64,000 nucleotides of DNA from Rubrivivax sp. (GTDB lineage: Bacteria; Pseudomonadota; Gammaproteobacteria; Burkholderiales; Burkholderiaceae_C): NCBI GenBank assembly GCA_016719535.1, contig JADJYX010000001.1:682001-746000 (forward strand), in the 5' to 3' direction. Position numbers and translations under genes: made by a program. The notes beneath the pieces were generated by a model. It saw only the letters and a program-made list of their open reading frames with translations, had not been told where the DNA came from and did not search any database. Below, one piece after another: positions 35,991 through 44,344 of this stretch. Position 1 is the first letter of the stretch; each line of letters starts with the position of its first letter.

Positions 35991-37630
35991 CAGCCGCCAA
36001 GCCCAGACCCGCGATCCGCCCGGTGGTCAACGAATCGGGCCTGCCGATCCAGCCGCTGTATACGGCCGAGGACCTGGCCGCCAGCGGCGGCCTGGACCTG
36101 CTGGGCCGCCCCGGCGAGTACCCGTTCACGCGCGGCATCCACCCGCTGATGTACCGCCAGCAGCCGTTCACGATGCGCCAGTACACCGGCTTCGCGAACG
36201 CGGCCGACACCAACCGGCGCTTCAGGTTCCTGATCGACAACGGCCAGACCGGCCTGAATGTCGCGTTCGACCTCGCCACGCAATGCGGCATCGACTCCGA
36301 CGATCCGCAGGCCGAGGGCGAGGTTGGCCGCGTCGGCATGGCGGTGGACACGCTGCGCGACTTCGAGATCGCCTTCGACGGCATCGACCTGGACAGGATC
36401 ACCGTGTCGCTGACGGTCAACGGCTCGGCAGCGGTGCTGATCGCGATGTACCTGGCGATGGCCGAGAAGCGCGGCTTCGGGCTGAAGACGCTGCGCGGCA
36501 CGGCGCAGAACGACATCCTGAAGGAATTCATCGGCCGCGGCACCTGGATCTATCCGGTGCAGCCGTCGATCCGGCTCGTCGGCGACACCATCGAGTACTG
36601 CGCCGAGCACGCGCCGAAATACAGCCCGGTGTCGGTGTGCGGCTACCACATCCGCGAATCGGGCGCCACGCCGACGCAGGAGATGGCCTGGGCCTTCTGC
36701 ATCGCGCGCGCCTATGCCGACGAGGTCATCCGGCGCGGCGTGGCGGTGGACGAATTTGCCGGCCGGCTGTCGTACAACTTCAACATCTTCGGCAACCTGT
36801 TCGAGCAGGTCGCCAAGTTCCGCGCCGGGCGCAGCCTGTGGGCGCAGATCATGAAGGAGCAGTACGGTGCCCGCGAGCCGGGCTCGATGTGGCTGCGCAT
36901 GATCGCCGGCGGCGGCGGCGGCGGCCTCACGCTCGAGCAGCCCGAGAACAACATCGTCCGCGGCGCCTACTACGCCCTGATCGCGGCCCTGTCGGGCGCG
37001 CAGACGATGGCGCTGTGCTGCTACGACGAGGCCTATACGATCCCCAGCGAATATGCGCAGCGCATCTCGCTGCGCACGATGCAGCTGCTGGTCGAGGAGA
37101 TGGGGCTGGCCGATACGGTCGACCCGCTCGGCGGCTCGTACTACGTCGAGACGCTGACCAACCGCATGCGCGACGAGATGCGCCGCATCATCGAGCGCAC
37201 CGATGCCGCCGGCGGCATCGTCAAGCTGGTGGGCGAAGGCGTGATCCAGTCGCAGGTGTCGGCGCAGGCCTACCGCATGCAGCGCGCGATCGAGTCGGGC
37301 GCATTCGCCAAAGTCGGCGTCAACCGCTACCGTGGCGACGGCGACGCCGAGCGGCCGGTCGAGATGCATCCGTACAACGCCGAGGATGCCGGCAGGCAGA
37401 TCGAAGCGCTGCGCCGCGTGCGCGCCGAGCGCGGCACCAATGCGGTGGCGGCGGCGCTCGACCGCATCGAGGCCGACGCCCGGTCGGGCGCGAACCTGAT
37501 GCCGGCCATCGTCCAGGCCGTCAAGGCCTACGCCAGCGTCGGCGAGATCACCCAGCGGCTGGTCGGCGTCTTCGGCCGCTACCGCGAGCCGATCCGCTTC
37601 GACGAGACGTTCATGCAGGAGGCCGCCTGA
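35987..37630 (+). CDS. Large (catalytic) subunit of B12-dependent acyl-CoA mutase, unusual active-site loop
   Basis: 547 residues, the length of large subunits of split mutases. MCM-type substrate residues are kept: Tyr66 (RQYTGF), Arg196 (PSIRLV) and His221 (CGYHIRESGATP). The loop that reads HCQTSG in methylmalonyl-, isobutyryl- and hydroxyisobutyryl-CoA mutases is replaced without gaps by Ile306-Ala-Gly-Gly-Gly-Gly, within a run of six glycines (308-313). A more open pocket for an aryl substituent is inferred. The start overlaps the small-subunit stop (ATGA); the stop shares one base with the next start. Proposed substrate: (2-aminophenyl)succinyl-CoA. Confidence 0.85.
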   Translation: MTAAKPRPAIRPVVNESGLPIQPLYTAEDLAASGGLDLLGRPGEYPFTRGIHPLMYRQQPFTMRQYTGFANAADTNRRFRFLIDNGQTGLNVAFDLATQCGIDSDDPQAEGEVGRVGMAVDTLRDFEIAFDGIDLDRITVSLTVNGSAAVLIAMYLAMAEKRGFGLKTLRGTAQNDILKEFIGRGTWIYPVQPSIRLVGDTIEYCAEHAPKYSPVSVCGYHIRESGATPTQEMAWAFCIARAYADEVIRRGVAVDEFAGRLSYNFNIFGNLFEQVAKFRAGRSLWAQIMKEQYGAREPGSMWLRMIAGGGGGGLTLEQPENNIVRGAYYALIAALSGAQTMALCCYDEAYTIPSEYAQRISLRTMQLLVEEMGLADTVDPLGGSYYVETLTNRMRDEMRRIIERTDAAGGIVKLVGEGVIQSQVSAQAYRMQRAIESGAFAKVGVNRYRGDGDAERPVEMHPYNAEDAGRQIEALRRVRAERGTNAVAAALDRIEADARSGANLMPAIVQAVKAYASVGEITQRLVGVFGRYREPIRFDETFMQEAA

Positions 37631-38505
37631 TGGAGCATGTCGAACGCTACCTGGCGCCGACGCGGCTGCAGCAGGCGCTGGCCGCGCTCGGCGGACCCGG
37701 CGGCGCCATCGTGCTGGCCGGCGGCACCGACCTGATGCCGCAAAGCCACGCCGGCCGGCTGCGGCGCGCGCCGCTGCTGCTGAATATCCGCCGCGTCGAG
37801 GGGCTGGACAGCATTCGCGTCGACGGCCAGACGCTGGTCATCGGCACGCTGGTCACGGTCGCGCAGGCGATGCGCAGCGAGCTCGTGTGCCGGCACGCCC
37901 CGCTGCTGGCGACGGTGGGCGAGAAATTTGCCAGCGAGCAGGTGCGCAACGCGGCGACGATCGGCGGCAACGTCTGCAACGCGTCGCCGGCTGGCGACCT
38001 GCTGACGCCGCTGCTCGCGCTCGACGCCGAGTTCGAACTGGCAAGCCTGGCCGCCGACGGCAGCACGCTGACGCGGCGTGTGCCGGTGGCCGGGTTCTTC
38101 TCCGGCCCGGGCCGCACGCAGCGCACCGGCGACGAGCTGCTCACCGCGGTGCGCGTGCCTTGCGCCGGCCCGGACCAGCGGGCCCGCTTCTACAAGGGCG
38201 GCACGCGGCAGGCGCTGGACATCTCGACGATCTCGATCGCGCTCGTCGCCGGCTGCGGCGCCGACCGGCGGTGGCACGGCGTTCGCCTGGCGCTGGGCGC
38301 CGTGGCCCCGGTGCCGATGCGGGCGACGGGCGCCGAGGCCCTGCTCGAAGGCACGGTGCCCGATGCGGCCTCGGTCGCCGCGGCGGCGGCGGCGGCGGCG
38401 GCCGCTGCGCACCCGATCGACGACGTGCGCGCCAGCGCCTGGTACCGGCGCGAACTGCTGCACAACATGGTGCAAAGGATGCTCGAAGATGTCGTCACCC
38501 GCTGA
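37630..38505 (+). CDS. Molybdenum hydroxylase, FAD subunit (CoxM/CutM family)
   Basis: 291 residues. FAD contacts are in VLAGGTDLMP (near residue 30) and the second motif TIGGNVCNASPAGD (near 112); KGGTRQALDISTISIAL follows. A 12-residue polyalanine run lies near residue 255. It carries electrons from the iron-sulfur subunit to the acceptor in a three-subunit xanthine-oxidase-family hydroxylase. Proposed role is C2 hydroxylation of the indole ring of indoleacetate, with oxygen from water, so no O2 is needed. The gene overlaps both neighbours (1 and 17 bases). Confidence 0.9.
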   Translation: MEHVERYLAPTRLQQALAALGGPGGAIVLAGGTDLMPQSHAGRLRRAPLLLNIRRVEGLDSIRVDGQTLVIGTLVTVAQAMRSELVCRHAPLLATVGEKFASEQVRNAATIGGNVCNASPAGDLLTPLLALDAEFELASLAADGSTLTRRVPVAGFFSGPGRTQRTGDELLTAVRVPCAGPDQRARFYKGGTRQALDISTISIALVAGCGADRRWHGVRLALGAVAPVPMRATGAEALLEGTVPDAASVAAAAAAAAAAAHPIDDVRASAWYRRELLHNMVQRMLEDVVTR

Positions 38506-39022
38506 ACCCGTGATCGCCGCGGCGCCGCCGCGCGCCGAGCCCGCCGTCGCGTTGCGCTTCGGCCTCAACGGCGTGCAGCAGCAGGCCACGGCCACGCTGG
38601 GCATGAGCGCGCTGACGCTGCTGCGCGACGTGCTGGGCCTGACCGGCACCAAGTACGGCTGCGGCGAGGGCGAGTGCGGCGCCTGCACGATCGTCGTCGA
38701 CGGCGCGTCGGTGAACGCCTGCCTGATGTTCGCGGCCGACCTGGACGGCCGCAGCGTCACCACGGTCGAGGGCCTCGCCGCCGATCCCCGTGCGCGTGTG
38801 CTGCGCGAGGCCTTCGTCGAGCATGGCGCCGTGCAGTGCGGCTTCTGCACGCCGGGCATGATGGTCCAGGCCACGCAGCTGCTGGCGCGCTGCCCCGAGC
38901 CCGACGCCGCCACCGCCAAGGCGGCGATCGAAGGCAACCTGTGCCGCTGCACCGGCTACCAGAAGATCGTCGACGCCATCGTCGGTGCCGGACAGGTGCT
39001 GGCGCGCGGGGGCCGGCGATGA
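38489..39022 (+). CDS. Molybdenum hydroxylase, 2Fe-2S subunit
   Basis: 177 residues. The plant-ferredoxin-like cluster site GCGEGECGACTI plus the downstream Cys in VNACLMF binds one 2Fe-2S; the all-helical domain site QCGFCTPGMM...NLCRCTGY binds the second. Eight Cys in the family pattern are all present. It passes electrons from the molybdenum site to the FAD subunit. ATG 38489 overlaps the FAD subunit by 17 bases and adds a ~17-residue Ala/Pro-rich leader. The stop overlaps the Mo-subunit start (ATGA). Confidence 0.93.
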   Translation: MSSPAEPVIAAAPPRAEPAVALRFGLNGVQQQATATLGMSALTLLRDVLGLTGTKYGCGEGECGACTIVVDGASVNACLMFAADLDGRSVTTVEGLAADPRARVLREAFVEHGAVQCGFCTPGMMVQATQLLARCPEPDAATAKAAIEGNLCRCTGYQKIVDAIVGAGQVLARGGRR

Positions 39023-41415
39023 GCGCCGGCGACGGGCGCGCCGCCGGCAGCCTGATCGGCCAGCGCATCGTCAAGCTCGACGCCGCCGAGAAGGCCAGCG
39101 GCAAGACGCGCTATGTGCACGACATCGACCTGCCCGGGCAGCTGCACGCCGCGATCCTGCGTTCGACGCGGGTGCATGCGCTGATCCGGCGCATCGACAC
39201 GGCGCGGGCACGCGCGCTGCCCGGCGTGCACGCGGTGCTGACCGCCGCCGACGTGCCTGACCAGCGCCCGATCGGCGTTGCCAAGGACCACCTGCCGCTC
39301 AAGCGCGACCGTGTGCGCAGCCTGCGCGACGAGATTGCCGCCGTGGCCGCCGAGACCGAGGCCATCGCGCGCGCCGCGCTGGCGCTGATCGACGTCGAGT
39401 ACGAGGACCTGCCGGTGGTCGCCGACGCCGAAGACGCGCTGGCGCCCGGTGCGCCGCTGGTGCATCCGCCGCTGGCCGGCGCGCCCGCCGGTGCGCCGGT
39501 GGGCATTGCCGGCAAGGCCGACAACGTCGCGATGCGCTTCGACTACGCGCACGGCGACGTCGCCGCCGCCGAGGCCGCCAGCGACGCCGTCGTCGAGGAC
39601 AGCTTCGCGCTGCACTACGTGACGCACTGCTGCCTGGGCGTATCGGGCGTGATCGCCGAATTCGACGCCCGCGGCAACCTGGTGCTGCACTCCAACACCC
39701 AGGTGCCGTTCCTGCACAAGCGCGAATTTGCCGAGATCCTGAATATCGACCCGGCGCGCATCCGCATCATCCAGCCGCCGATCGGCGGCGGCTTCGGCAG
39801 CAAGCTCGACATCTACCCGTTCGAGGTCATCTGCGTCTGGCTGGCGCGCGCCACCGGGCGGCCGGTGAAGCTGGTGTTCACGCGCGAGGAAGAGTTTCTC
39901 GCCTCGCCGACGCGCCAGCCGGTGCGGCTGACGCTGCGCTCGGGCTGCACCCGGGACGGCGCGCTCACCTTCCGCAGCGTGCGCACGATCCACGACAACG
40001 GCGCCTACACCTCGTGGGGCGCGACGACGCCGTTCGTGATGATGCAGACCTTCTCGTCGCTGTACCGCGTGCCGCACTGCGATTACCACACGGTGGCGGT
40101 CTATACGCACAACCCCTATGCCGGGTCGTTCCGCGGCTACGGCAACCTGCAGGCCACCTTTGCCGTCGAGCAGCAGATGGACCGGCTGGCGGCGGCCATC
40201 GGCATGGACCCGCTCGAATTCAGGCTGAAGAACGCGCAGGCGCCGGGCGAGGTCAGCGGCCAGGGCATGGTCTTCCGCAGCTGCGGCTTCCGCGACTGCC
40301 TGACGATCGCCGCCAGGCGCAGCGATTTCCAGCGCAGGCACCGCGAGCATGCGGCGCGCCAGCGCGACGGCTCGACCGTCAAGCGCGGCATCGGCCTGGC
40401 GTCGATGCTGCACGTCGGCGGCGGCGCCAAGATCTACCCCAGCGACGGCTGCGGCACGATCCTGAAGCTCGACGACTTCGGCCATGTCACGCTGATCACC
40501 GGCGCCAGCGAGATCGGGCAGGGCAGCGAGACGGTGCTGGCGCAGCTGGTCTGCGAGGAGCTGGGGCTGCCGATGAGCGCGGTGACGGTGGTCAACAACG
40601 ACACCGACATCACGCCCTGGGACGTCGGCGTGCATGCCAGCCGCACCACCTTCATCGCCGGCAACTCGGCCATCGGCGCGGCGCGCAAGGCCCGCGACAA
40701 GATCCTGGCCGCCGCCGCGCCGCGTTTCGACTGCACGCCGGCCGAGCTGGCGCTGGCGCAGGGCCATGTCGTGCGCCGCGCCGACGGCACGCGGCTCGTC
40801 GACCTGGCGCGCCTGCTGCGCAGCCTGCACTTCGGCGACCGCGCCGAACTCGTGATGACGAGCTTCTACTACGAGCCGCCCAGCGTGCACCAGGACAAGG
40901 GCTTCAAGGGCGACGTCTCCGCCGCCTACGCCTGGGCCACGCAGGTCGCCGAGGTCGAGGTCGACACCGCCACCGGTGTCGTGCGGCTGCTGAAGGTGAC
41001 CGGCGCGCACGACGTCGGCCGCGTGCTCAACCGGCTGGGCATCGAAGGCCAGATCGAAGGCGGCATCGTGATGGGCCAGGGCTACGCGCTGACCGAGAAC
41101 CTGGTCGTCGAGGGCGGGCGCGTGAAGAACCCCAACTTCCGCGACTACAAGCTCGTCACCGCGCCCGAGATCCCCGAGATGGACCTGTCGTTCGTCGAGA
41201 CGATGGACGGCGAGGGGCCGCAGGGCGCCAAGGGCGTGGGCGAGGCGCCGGCGATCTGCGTGGCCGCCGCGGTGGCGAACGCGATCGAGAATGCCACCGG
41301 CGTGCGCATCACGAGCCTGCCGTTCACGCCCGAGCGCGTCTACCGCGCGCTGCACGGCGCGCTGCCCCCGGTGCGCCCCGTGCCGCCGCTGCCGCCGGCC
41401 GCGGCGGCCAGCTGA
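39019..41415 (+). CDS. Molybdenum hydroxylase, catalytic Mo-cofactor subunit
   Basis: 798 residues, the usual size for CoxL/XdhB-type subunits. Molybdopterin contacts include PIGGGFGSKLDI (around 255-262), and the catalytic base Glu742 lies in GVGEAPAI near the C-terminus. The active-site loop FRGYGNLQATFAVEQ is of the general xanthine-dehydrogenase type and lacks the CO-dehydrogenase AYRCSFR motif, so CO oxidation is unlikely. Hydroxylation of an N-heteroaromatic ring, here indoleacetate, is the natural reading. No dedicated cofactor-insertion chaperone (XdhC type) is encoded in the operon. Confidence 0.9.
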   Translation: MSAGDGRAAGSLIGQRIVKLDAAEKASGKTRYVHDIDLPGQLHAAILRSTRVHALIRRIDTARARALPGVHAVLTAADVPDQRPIGVAKDHLPLKRDRVRSLRDEIAAVAAETEAIARAALALIDVEYEDLPVVADAEDALAPGAPLVHPPLAGAPAGAPVGIAGKADNVAMRFDYAHGDVAAAEAASDAVVEDSFALHYVTHCCLGVSGVIAEFDARGNLVLHSNTQVPFLHKREFAEILNIDPARIRIIQPPIGGGFGSKLDIYPFEVICVWLARATGRPVKLVFTREEEFLASPTRQPVRLTLRSGCTRDGALTFRSVRTIHDNGAYTSWGATTPFVMMQTFSSLYRVPHCDYHTVAVYTHNPYAGSFRGYGNLQATFAVEQQMDRLAAAIGMDPLEFRLKNAQAPGEVSGQGMVFRSCGFRDCLTIAARRSDFQRRHREHAARQRDGSTVKRGIGLASMLHVGGGAKIYPSDGCGTILKLDDFGHVTLITGASEIGQGSETVLAQLVCEELGLPMSAVTVVNNDTDITPWDVGVHASRTTFIAGNSAIGAARKARDKILAAAAPRFDCTPAELALAQGHVVRRADGTRLVDLARLLRSLHFGDRAELVMTSFYYEPPSVHQDKGFKGDVSAAYAWATQVAEVEVDTATGVVRLLKVTGAHDVGRVLNRLGIEGQIEGGIVMGQGYALTENLVVEGGRVKNPNFRDYKLVTAPEIPEMDLSFVETMDGEGPQGAKGVGEAPAICVAAAVANAIENATGVRITSLPFTPERVYRALHGALPPVRPVPPLPPAAAAS

Positions 41416-41429
41416 ACGGCGAGGCGACG

Positions 41430-42653
41430 ATGAAGCCGCGCACCGTGCTGTCGCTCGAACAGGCGCTGTCGCTGCCGTACGCGACGCTGCGCTTCGCGCA
41501 ACTCGGCTGGCGCGTCATCCGCATCGAGGCCACCCCGTCGGGCGACGGCCTGCCCGGCGACCCCAACCGCTACATCGGCAGCCGCCTGCCCGAGCTGGCC
41601 GACGGCGGCGACGACCGCCGCAGCTACTTCATCGCGCCCAACGTCGGCAAGGAGGCGATCGCGCTGAACCTGAAGGACGAGCGCGGCCAGGCGGTGCTGA
41701 AGCGGCTGATCCGCGAGCTCGACGTCGACGTGTTCTGCTGCAACACGGTGCCGGCGCGCTACCGGGCGCTGGGCATCGAGCCCGAGACCCTGCGCGCCGT
41801 GAAGCCCGGCCTGGTGTGGGCCGGCATCTCGGCGCTGGGCCCGGCCGTCCCCGATGCGCCCGGCTACGACCCGGTGCTGCAGGCGATGGCGGGCTTCATG
41901 GAGGTCACCGGCATGCGCGACGGGCCGCCGACGCTGACCGGCATCCCGGTCATCGACCTGAAAGCCGGCGACGAGCTGTATGCCAACGTGCTGCTGGCCT
42001 TGCTCGAACGCGCCGAAGGCGGCGATCGCGGGGGCCCCGGGTCGGGGCGGACGATCCATGTCTCGATGCTGCAGGCCGCGGCGTCGTGGCTCATCACGGT
42101 GCTGCCGCTGATCGACTTCGGCTGCCGGCCCGACGAGATCACGCGCGCCGGCAACGAACACCGCAAATTCATCCCGACCAATGTCTATCCCACGCGCGAC
42201 GGCTTTGTCTATCTGGCGATCGGCTCCGACGTGCAGTGGCGCCGCCTGACCGCCATCCCGCGCTTCGCCGGCGTCGCCAGCGAGCGGCGCTCGACCAACG
42301 AAGGCCGCCATGCCGAGCGCGAGGCGGTCCACCGCGAGATGGCGGCGGTGACGCTGCGCCACACGGCCGACGAGCTGCTGGCCGACCTGCGCGGCGCCAC
42401 CATCCCGGCCACCCGCATCCTCGACATCCGCCAGGTGCGCGAGCTGCCGCTGCTGGCCGGCAAGCTGACCCGCACCGCGCTCGGCGCCGGGCACAGCGTG
42501 CGCATGCAGCCGATGGCGGTGGACCTTCCCGACGCCCGCGCCGAGCTGCCCGCGCCGCCGCGCTACGGCCAGCACACGCGCGCCGTGCTGGCCGATGCCG
42601 GGTATGACGATGCCGAGATCGGTGCGCTGATGGCGGCGCGCGTGGTCGCGTGA
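41430..42653 (+). CDS. iaaL: Family III CoA-transferase (proposed (2-aminophenyl)succinyl-CoA transferase)
   Basis: 407 residues. CaiB/BaiF family features: LRFAQLGWRVIRIEATPSGD at the N-terminus, NLKDERGQAVLKRLI, YDPVLQAMAGFMEVTG and the catalytic Asp176 in VIDLKAGDELYANVL, which forms the aspartyl-CoA intermediate. In Aromatoleum IaaL is a phenylsuccinyl-CoA transferase that activates the ring-opened product with CoA from a pathway thioester. Fourteen bases separate it from the Mo subunit; this is one of the few real gaps in the operon. The order mutase, hydroxylase, transferase matches G/H, I-K, L of the iaa naming. Confidence 0.82.
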   Translation: MKPRTVLSLEQALSLPYATLRFAQLGWRVIRIEATPSGDGLPGDPNRYIGSRLPELADGGDDRRSYFIAPNVGKEAIALNLKDERGQAVLKRLIRELDVDVFCCNTVPARYRALGIEPETLRAVKPGLVWAGISALGPAVPDAPGYDPVLQAMAGFMEVTGMRDGPPTLTGIPVIDLKAGDELYANVLLALLERAEGGDRGGPGSGRTIHVSMLQAAASWLITVLPLIDFGCRPDEITRAGNEHRKFIPTNVYPTRDGFVYLAIGSDVQWRRLTAIPRFAGVASERRSTNEGRHAEREAVHREMAAVTLRHTADELLADLRGATIPATRILDIRQVRELPLLAGKLTRTALGAGHSVRMQPMAVDLPDARAELPAPPRYGQHTRAVLADAGYDDAEIGALMAARVVA

Positions 42654-42745
42654 GGCCGCGCGCCAGCCAGGAACCCGCGAGCCAGAGGCAACACCATGGG
42701 CCGGCATCCTTCGACACGCCGGGCGCGCAGCGCCGCGGGGGCGGC

Positions 42746-44344
42746 ATGATGGCCGCGACCACCGTGGTGCAGCTGCTCGTCGATGCCGCGGCACGGGCGC
42801 CGCAGCGCGAGGCCCTGGTGTGCGGCGACGAGCGCATCGACCACGCGCACTACCTGGCTGCGGTGGCCGGCTTCGCGCACGAACTGCGCGCGCTCGGCGC
42901 GGCGGGCGAGCGCGTCGCCACGCTGATCGGCAATTCGATCGACGGCTGCATCGCCGCCTTTGCCTGCCTGTCCGCCGGCGCGCAGCATGCGCCGCTGAAC
43001 GCACTGCTGACGCCGCACGAGCTGGAACCGATCCTCGCGGATGCGCAGCCGCAGGTCTTCATCGTGCAGGCCCCGCTCGCCGCCGCCGCGCTGCCCGTGG
43101 CGCGGCGGCTGGGCATCGTGCACTGCATCGTCGTCGGTGACGGTGCGCGCCGCCTGGCCGACGCGGCCGGCGGCGGTGCGGCGCTGCCGCCACTGCCCGA
43201 CCCCGAGGCGCCGGCGCTGCTGCAGTACACCGGCGGCACCACCGGCCGCGCCAAGGGGGTCGAGCTGACGCACCGCGCGCTCGCGGTCAACGTCGCGCAG
43301 CGCGAGGCGCTGCTGCCCACGCGCGAAGGCGACCGCGTGCTGTGCATGATGCCGCTGGCGCATGCCTATGGCATGGCCATGGGGCTGCTGCTCGCCGTCC
43401 GCGCCGCCAGCACGCTGGTGATCCTGCCGCGCTATCAAGGCGACGCCGTGCTCGACATCGTGGCGCGCGAGCGCATCGGCGTCTTCCTCGGCAGCCCGAC
43501 GATCTTCACCGGGCTGCTGGCGCACCCGCGCAGCGCCACCACCGACTGGCGCAGCGTCCACACCTGCTACTCGGGCGCCTCGGCGCTGGCGGCGGCCACG
43601 CTCGAGCGCTGGCACGCGCTGACCGGCGCGGTGGTGCTCGAAGGCTACGGCCTGACCGAAGCCGGGCCGGTGCTCGCCTTCAACCCGGCCGGCGGCCCGG
43701 TCAAGCCCGCGACGGTGGGCGTGCCGGTACCCGGCACCGAGATCGAGATCGTCGATGTCGAGACCGGAACCCGTGTGCTGCCGCGCGGCGAGAGCGGCGA
43801 GATCCGCGCCCGCGGCCCGCAGCTGATGAGCGGCTACCGCAACCGGCCGCTCGAAACGGCGCAGGCGCTGCGCGACGGCTGGCTCTACACCGGTGACATC
43901 GGCGCGATCGACGACCATGGCGTGCTGTCGATCCGCGATCGCAAGAAGGACATGGCGATCGTCGGCGGCTACAACGTCTACCCGCGCGAAGTCGAGGAGG
44001 TGCTGTTCGCGCACCCCGACGTCGCCGACGCGGCGGTGATCGGCGTTGCCGACGACTACCGTGGCGAGACGCTGCTGGCCTGCATCGTGCCGCACCAGGG
44101 CGCCGCCGGCGATGCCGCGGCGCTGCAGGCTGCGTTGCAGGCGCTGTGCGCCGAGCGGCTGTCGCGCTACAAGCAGCCGGCTGCTTTCAGCTTCATGACC
44201 GCGTTGCCCAAGACCTCGGCCGGCAAGACCGACAAGGCGGCGCTGCGCGCGGTTTTCCGTTCGGTCCCTGCGCACCGCGCCGGCACCGTCCCGAGCAAGC
44301 CGGCAACGGCCTTCCCACCCCACCACCGAGGAGCAGACGCATGA
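42746..44344 (+). CDS. Second acyl/aryl-CoA ligase (AMP-forming)
   Basis: 532 residues from ATG 42746, preceded by a GGGGGC purine-rich stretch. An in-frame GTG at 42650 overlapping the previous stop (GTGA) is an alternative that would add 32 polar residues. Motifs: LLQYTGGTTGRAKG, YGLTEAGPVLAFNP, GWLYTGDIGAIDDHGVLSI and the catalytic Lys in TSAGKTDKAAL. It resembles medium/long-chain and benzoate-type ligases. In this context it could activate a pathway acid such as indoleacetate or 2-aminobenzoate; two ligases in one operon imply two entry substrates. The stop overlaps the TrpB2-like gene (ATGA). Confidence 0.78.
   Translation: MMAATTVVQLLVDAAARAPQREALVCGDERIDHAHYLAAVAGFAHELRALGAAGERVATLIGNSIDGCIAAFACLSAGAQHAPLNALLTPHELEPILADAQPQVFIVQAPLAAAALPVARRLGIVHCIVVGDGARRLADAAGGGAALPPLPDPEAPALLQYTGGTTGRAKGVELTHRALAVNVAQREALLPTREGDRVLCMMPLAHAYGMAMGLLLAVRAASTLVILPRYQGDAVLDIVARERIGVFLGSPTIFTGLLAHPRSATTDWRSVHTCYSGASALAAATLERWHALTGAVVLEGYGLTEAGPVLAFNPAGGPVKPATVGVPVPGTEIEIVDVETGTRVLPRGESGEIRARGPQLMSGYRNRPLETAQALRDGWLYTGDIGAIDDHGVLSIRDRKKDMAIVGGYNVYPREVEEVLFAHPDVADAAVIGVADDYRGETLLACIVPHQGAAGDAAALQAALQALCAERLSRYKQPAAFSFMTALPKTSAGKTDKAALRAVFRSVPAHRAGTVPSKPATAFPPHHRGADA

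Noticed and set aside
35595..37630. Assignment as ordinary methylmalonyl-CoA mutase for propionate metabolism
   Set aside because: The HCQTSG loop is missing, there is no MeaB chaperone or epimerase nearby, and the operon context points to aryl-succinyl-CoA.
38377..38408. GCG-type run giving polyalanine in the FAD subunit, considered as a repeat of interest
   Set aside because: It is a simple low-complexity stretch common in GC-rich genes and lies in a variable loop.
39019..41415. Assignment of the Mo enzyme as carbon monoxide dehydrogenase
   Set aside because: The CO-dehydrogenase active-site loop AYRCSFR is absent; the corresponding region reads FRGYGNLQATF, as in other hydroxylases.
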